Below, one piece after another: positions 7,477-10,630 of a stretch of 10,630 bases of DNA (within the stretch, counting starts at the first letter, position 1; each line of letters begins with the position of its first letter). This DNA is from Euryarchaeota archaeon UBA19 (lineage in GTDB: Archaea > Thermoplasmatota > Poseidoniia > Poseidoniales > Thalassarchaeaceae). The notes below the pieces were generated by a model. It did not search any database. It saw nothing but the letters and a program-made list of their open reading frames with translations, and was not told the origin of the DNA. Made by a program: the position numbers and the translations under genes. The stretch covers positions 1 to 10,630 of the forward strand of contig DAPQ01000037.1 in the NCBI GenBank assembly GCA_002502175.1, given 5' to 3'.

Positions 7477-7935
7477 TCAATCCTCCTCGTAAGGGCCACC
7501 GGTCTCACCAGACCAAAGATCAATAATCCGAGCAATGATTTTCCTTGTTCCGTCGAGGTCATCTGCTAATCCTTCGACCCTTCTGACCTCGACATTCCCC
7601 CAACCATTCTCCTCCAATCCTTTCTTGATTGAGTCTCGTGAATGCTTCTGGTCGTAACCTAATGCGATGACATCGGGTTTCACTACTTCTAAGATATCAA
7701 AAATAGGTACACTTGGGGGGTTTCCTACAATTGCCTCATCCACAGGTTTCAACCCCATCACCATGCGTCTTCTAAGATCTTGATTAGTTACAGGCTCGTG
7801 TTTTTGTTTCCTTACAGTATCATCATGAGCGACTACTACAATTAACTCGTCACCTAGGGACTTTGCCTGTTCGACATAATGCAGGTGACCTGCGTGCAGT
7901 AGGTCGAAAACCCCGACCGCCATGACCCGAACCAT
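7477..7935 (-). CDS. ribL: Archaeal FAD synthetase (FMN adenylyltransferase)
   Basis: Transfers AMP (or CMP) from a nucleotide triphosphate to FMN to make FAD; cytoplasmic. The 152-residue product is a single nucleotidyltransferase domain with the HxGH motif as HAGH at 14-17 (in VFDLLHAGHLHY), an internal conserved RRRMV near 55-59, the RibL-like ALGYDQKH at 91-98 and the C-terminal nucleotide-binding stretch DGTRKI at 128-133. The overall pattern, including GYDQ, matches Methanocaldococcus-type RibL better than glycerol-3-phosphate cytidylyltransferase (TagD), the main alternative in the same superfamily. The start is ATG at 7935, preceded by GAGGGG at 6 nt; a second in-frame ATG at 7923 is less likely. 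It sits 38 nt after ribB and 2 nt before ribE. RibL is an archaeal enzyme, and this is one of the main reasons to call the window archaeal. No riboflavin kinase is in view. Confidence 0.9.
   Translation of the reverse strand: MVRVMAVGVFDLLHAGHLHYVEQAKSLGDELIVVVAHDDTVRKQKHEPVTNQDLRRRMVMGLKPVDEAIVGNPPSVPIFDILEVVKPDVIALGYDQKHSRDSIKKGLEENGWGNVEVRRVEGLADDLDGTRKIIARIIDLWSGETGGPYEED
7481..7486 (-). promoter_or_regulatory. Ribosome binding site of ribE
   Basis: GGAGGA on the minus strand, 6 nt before the ATG at 7474 and immediately before an in-frame TTG. The spacing decides for the ATG. The site overlaps the last codons of ribL. Confidence 0.75.
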
Positions 7936-7941
7936 CCATAT

Positions 7942-7947
7942 CCCCTC
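7942..7947 (-). promoter_or_regulatory. Ribosome binding site of ribL
   Basis: GAGGGG on the minus strand, 6 nt before the ribL ATG, in the 38-nt gap after ribB. The spacing equals that of the ribE and ribH sites. Confidence 0.65.
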
Positions 7948-7973
7948 TCAGTCAAATATCCTCAATGCTTCGG

Positions 7974-8687
7974 TCAATCTTCAATCCCTAGAGCCTTTAG
8001 TAAATCATCACCAGTAATCATGGGTATGTTGTGTAATTCAGCGTACTGTCTGGCAGCCTCAAGACTCAGTGCTTTATCTCCATCTGGTTGTAACATCTCA
8101 GCTCCAATGGTGGCTGGAACGTGTCCAGAGAGTCTTGCTATTGCAACAGCTAGTTCAGTATGGCCTTGTCTAGTTTTCAGCCCACCAGGCGATTCTCTAC
8201 AAACAGGAATATGTCCAGGAGTCCTAAACTCAGAACCGAGCGCCTGCTGAGCAGTTTCCTCAGTTGCATTTGCCTGCATCATCTCTCCAGCTAATTCACC
8301 AAACCTTCGCGTAGTTAGCGCACGGTCCCTATCGGTAATTCCGGTGTAGGTTTCTCTATGATTCAAGGACAGGGTGAAGGCAGAGCGTGAGTCATATTGT
8401 AAGTCGTCAGTGATTAATTTACCAAGAACTGGGTTTTCCGCTACAAGTGCGGGATGAGTATGAATGTCCTGTAGCCAAGGAAGACCGAATAGACTACCTA
8501 TTTCATCCCCGACTGCCAAGAACAGAAGTCCCCCACAGTCCTGCCGTAATCTTCGCATAACCGCAGGACTGGCCGCCGTTGCAGGCCACAGAAGATCTGT
8601 TTCGCATTCTCTAAAATCAGAGTCAAAAACCATCACTGGTTCACCTTGCGAGAAGGCTCGAATAGCACTTTCAACTTTCGACTCCAT
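7974..8687 (-). CDS. ribB: 3,4-dihydroxy-2-butanone 4-phosphate synthase, archaeal type
   Basis: Converts ribulose 5-phosphate to 3,4-dihydroxy-2-butanone 4-phosphate plus formate, giving the four-carbon unit used by RibH; needs Mg2+ in the family. The 237-residue product is a stand-alone RibB without the GTP cyclohydrolase II domain of many bacterial RibBA proteins. Motifs: the acidic metal/substrate loop RECETD at 26-31 (archaeal form usually REGETD), SAFTLSLNHRETYTGITDRD at 102-121, FRTPGH at 154-159, and RQGHTE at 173-178, which carry the expected catalytic acidic and histidine residues. It lacks the REnEGD form typical of bacteria and closely resembles methanogen RibB in order and length. 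The start is ATG at 8687; no Shine-Dalgarno is seen and a TATA-like element lies about 30 nt upstream, suggesting a leaderless or very short-leader transcript. It is the first gene of the flavin cluster. Confidence 0.94.
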   Translation of the reverse strand: MESKVESAIRAFSQGEPVMVFDSDFRECETDLLWPATAASPAVMRRLRQDCGGLLFLAVGDEIGSLFGLPWLQDIHTHPALVAENPVLGKLITDDLQYDSRSAFTLSLNHRETYTGITDRDRALTTRRFGELAGEMMQANATEETAQQALGSEFRTPGHIPVCRESPGGLKTRQGHTELAVAIARLSGHVPATIGAEMLQPDGDKALSLEAARQYAELHNIPMITGDDLLKALGIED

Positions 8688-8715
8688 GTTTGTTCCGACT
8701 CGGTGTTAATACCCG

Positions 8716-8723
8716 TTATTTTT
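8716..8723 (-). promoter_or_regulatory. Possible archaeal TATA box for the ribB cluster
   Basis: On the minus strand the run AAAAATAA lies in the 87-nt divergent spacer and is centred about 33 nt before the ribB ATG, right for an archaeal TATA box driving a nearly leaderless transcript. The absence of a Shine-Dalgarno before ribB, in contrast to ribL, ribE and ribH, agrees. It rests on position and composition only. Confidence 0.35.
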
Positions 8724-8774
8724 GGTCCTTTGTTCTCACCGTAGGGTTATCACCCCTGAGTCATCAGACGATTC

Positions 8775-9626
8775 ATGGGTGGATATCGAGCCCCGCTAAG
8801 GGTTGACCTAGCAGGAGGTTGGACGGACCTAACACCGTACACTCATGACCATGGAGGGGAAGTGGTCAACTTCACAATTGATAAGTGGGTTACAGCAAAT
8901 TCAGATGGTGATGGAAATGTCGATTTCCAATTTGATGTCCCAGCAGGATCTGGACTGGGAACTAGTGGCGCTCTGAATGTTGCAAAGATTGCGGCTCTGG
9001 GAGTTGATGATGTAAGTGACCTAGGTACAATTGCAGAATTAGCCTTCGAAGCAGAAACCAATGCAGGTAATCGTTGTGGCCGTCAAGATCAATGGGCATC
9101 GGCACATGGTGGGTTCAATCGATTTCTATTCATAGGAGATGGAGTTGAACAATTACCATTTGAACCAGCCCCCTCTGCAAGAAAATGGCTGCAAAAGCAT
9201 CTGATTATTGCACATAGTAGAATACAGCATAAATCAGGAGATATGCAAGAATTAGTTTGGTCCCGATATGATGCGGGCGATCAGAGTGTAATCAACGGCC
9301 TTCACACTATTCGCTTAGCCACCAAAATGATGGCCGATGCCCTTCAAAGAGACCATAGACAGTTGGTCGTAGAAGCCCTAAATGAAATCTGCAAAGGAGT
9401 CGATTTACTAGACCCTTCGATACATCAACCATTTCGAGATACAATCGAGCCAATGCTTGCAGATGGTTCAGTGATGGCTTGGAAAGCTCTAGGTGCTGGA
9501 GGAGGTGGCTGTGCCGCCCTTCTTTGCAACCCAATGAGTCTAAATTTGGTGCATTCTAAATTATCTGAGGCAGGTTGGCAAATCATCGATTGGGAGTATG
9601 ATAATTCTGGTTTGGCTGCAATTTGA
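8775..9626 (+). CDS. GHMP-family sugar kinase, compact (heptose 7-phosphate kinase / fucokinase-like)
   Basis: ATP-dependent small-molecule kinase of the GHMP superfamily, most like D-glycero-D-manno-heptose 7-phosphate kinases (HddA) and the kinase half of fucokinase/GDP-fucose enzymes, so a role in making activated sugars for surface glycans is likely (inference). In the 283-residue product, motif 1 is RAPLRVDLAGGWTDL at 5-19, the ATP-binding loop is PAGSGLGTSGAL at 56-67, the GRQDQWASAHGGFN segment is at 102-115, and the C-terminal GHMP motif is LGAGGGGCAALL at 239-250. Only about 15 residues separate TIDKW from the ATP loop, where HddA-type kinases usually have tens more, which explains the short length (relatives are about 320-350). 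The start is ATG at 8775, with no Shine-Dalgarno, diverging from ribB. The exact substrate cannot be told from sequence. Confidence 0.87.
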   Translation: MGGYRAPLRVDLAGGWTDLTPYTHDHGGEVVNFTIDKWVTANSDGDGNVDFQFDVPAGSGLGTSGALNVAKIAALGVDDVSDLGTIAELAFEAETNAGNRCGRQDQWASAHGGFNRFLFIGDGVEQLPFEPAPSARKWLQKHLIIAHSRIQHKSGDMQELVWSRYDAGDQSVINGLHTIRLATKMMADALQRDHRQLVVEALNEICKGVDLLDPSIHQPFRDTIEPMLADGSVMAWKALGAGGGGCAALLCNPMSLNLVHSKLSEAGWQIIDWEYDNSGLAAI

Positions 9627-9677
9627 ACCGAACGTTATTGGGCGAAGCCTCAAACACTACTTTCTGCCCCCAAACCC

Positions 9678-10630
9678 ATGCGCTATGCAAGTAGAGGCCT
9701 TTCCTTAGCAGTAGTCTTACTTTTCTCCGTAAGTCTTCTTTCCGTTTTTGTTGTAGCGCAAGATGGCCAAAATAACCATCCTACAGAAGAACAACCCTAC
9801 ATGTACTTCTGGGGTTCTGATGACCTATCTGAATGCTGGAGTAATTTCGATAATGCATCAACCGGCTCTTCAAGTTCTGGATTTGGTGAAATTGCATTTC
9901 CGGCTGGTGATGATGTATCTGTGGAGTATTCTTGTAATATGCAATCAGCCTTTACAGATGATTTTCTTCTAGCAATTAACGAAACTATTTCTATGAGGTT
10001 GAAATTTAATATTGAGTCTGGAAATTGTGGAGGTGATTGTACCGATCTAACCCTAACTCTTTCTAGGGGGCAAGAAGAAATCGATCAATTTGTTCAATCC
10101 GCGGATTCAGTTAACAATGGCAATGACTTCACTACTCAGTGGGACATTTTAGTCGATGATTCCGTTAGAACATGGGACAAGGACACCATGCTTACGCTGA
10201 CAGTTGAATATTCAGTACCGGCTCAGGGTGGACCACAGTGTACAGACCCTCCTGGGCCCGTAGGACCAATTGCGGACTGTTCCGGTAATTTCCGCATGTA
10301 CTATTCAGAGGACGGCGGTAGTCCAGGAGATGTTTATGCAGAATTCCCAATTTACGTATCATTGACAGATGCTAGCAATAACGTTGGCAAGACCTCGGTT
10401 GGACCTATTGCCTTCTTCATACCATTCCTAGCAATCACTGCCCTCCTGGGGGTAGTCGCTGTGAGAGAGGGTTGGAAGTCAGAATCAGATGAGCCGTTTT
10501 TTTCCAACATGTTTGATTCATCATGGCGAATTACTCCGCATTTAGCGATATTTTCAGCCTTACAGAACCTAACAGTTGGTTTTGTGTCAGCAACGAAAAC
10601 TGGATGGTCTGAATGGAGAAAAGGCGGGCC
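9678..10630 (+). CDS. Secreted, membrane-anchored protein of unknown function, partial (C-terminus off the right edge)
   Basis: An open frame runs 317 codons from the ATG at 9678 to the window edge without a stop. It begins with a Sec-type signal peptide: basic MRYASR, a hydrophobic core at about 8-26 and a likely cleavage after VVAQ/A near residue 27. The exported part (about 28-240) is rich in Asp, Asn and Ser, and beta-like, with six cysteines (C53, C86, C117, C121, C188, C201) that could form three disulfides. A strong transmembrane segment at about 242-262 (VGPIAFFIPFLAITALLGVV) is followed by a short cytoplasmic tail with positive and aromatic residues. A second hydrophobic stretch appears around 287-305. 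I recognise no family. The composition resembles cell-surface proteins of marine euryarchaea. It starts 51 nt after the kinase; no Shine-Dalgarno is seen. Confidence 0.75.
   Translation, partial: MRYASRGLSLAVVLLFSVSLLSVFVVAQDGQNNHPTEEQPYMYFWGSDDLSECWSNFDNASTGSSSSGFGEIAFPAGDDVSVEYSCNMQSAFTDDFLLAINETISMRLKFNIESGNCGGDCTDLTLTLSRGQEEIDQFVQSADSVNNGNDFTTQWDILVDDSVRTWDKDTMLTLTVEYSVPAQGGPQCTDPPGPVGPIADCSGNFRMYYSEDGGSPGDVYAEFPIYVSLTDASNNVGKTSVGPIAFFIPFLAITALLGVVAVREGWKSESDEPFFSNMFDSSWRITPHLAIFSALQNLTVGFVSATKTGWSEWRKGG

Noticed and set aside
8688..8774. FMN riboswitch or other structured leader controlling the rib genes
   Set aside because: The 87-nt divergent spacer is too short and lacks the conserved RFN-element pattern, and the ribB leader appears nearly absent.
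9763..9972. Plus-strand open frame of 69 codons
   Set aside because: It is an out-of-frame shadow of the secreted protein gene that starts at 9678 and stays open to the edge.

Overview
The window looks like a chromosomal segment of an uncultured archaeon, most plausibly a planktonic marine euryarchaeon of the Poseidoniia (Marine Group II) type. The evidence is an archaeal-type FAD synthetase (RibL) and an archaeal-type DHBP synthase (RibB) beside bacterial-looking metabolic genes, tight gene packing, moderate-to-low GC, and a secreted protein with an Asp/Asn/Ser-rich ectodomain and one C-terminal membrane anchor. The taxonomic assignment is inference; no rRNA or other marker gene is present.

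Layout. On the minus strand, read from position 8687 leftward, is a compact run ribB - ribL - ribE - ribH - trxB - small membrane protein - moeZ-like. Gaps are -4 to +38 nt, so it is probably one transcription unit. It supplies four flavin enzymes: the 4-carbon precursor synthase (RibB), lumazine synthase (RibH), riboflavin synthase (RibE) and FAD synthetase (RibL). A FAD-dependent thioredoxin reductase and a fused adenylyltransferase/rhodanese sulfur carrier activator follow. Then comes a 261-nt AT-rich gap holding an ordered array of short repeats. Beyond it are a large gene fusing a zinc ribbon to both halves (alpha and beta) of a 2-oxoacid dehydrogenase E1, and a Na+/Ca2+ exchanger-type antiporter cut by the left edge.

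On the plus strand, diverging from ribB across an 87-nt spacer, are a compact GHMP-family sugar kinase and the start of a secreted, membrane-anchored protein of unknown function that runs off the right edge.

The main points of interest are the paired-repeat array upstream of the E1 gene, the zinc ribbon-E1alpha-E1beta architecture with no E2/E3 nearby, the mixed archaeal/bacterial ancestry of the riboflavin genes, and the shortened GHMP kinase. I found no tRNA, rRNA, CRISPR array, transposase or clear prophage gene. Nothing here is clearly a previously undescribed multi-gene system.
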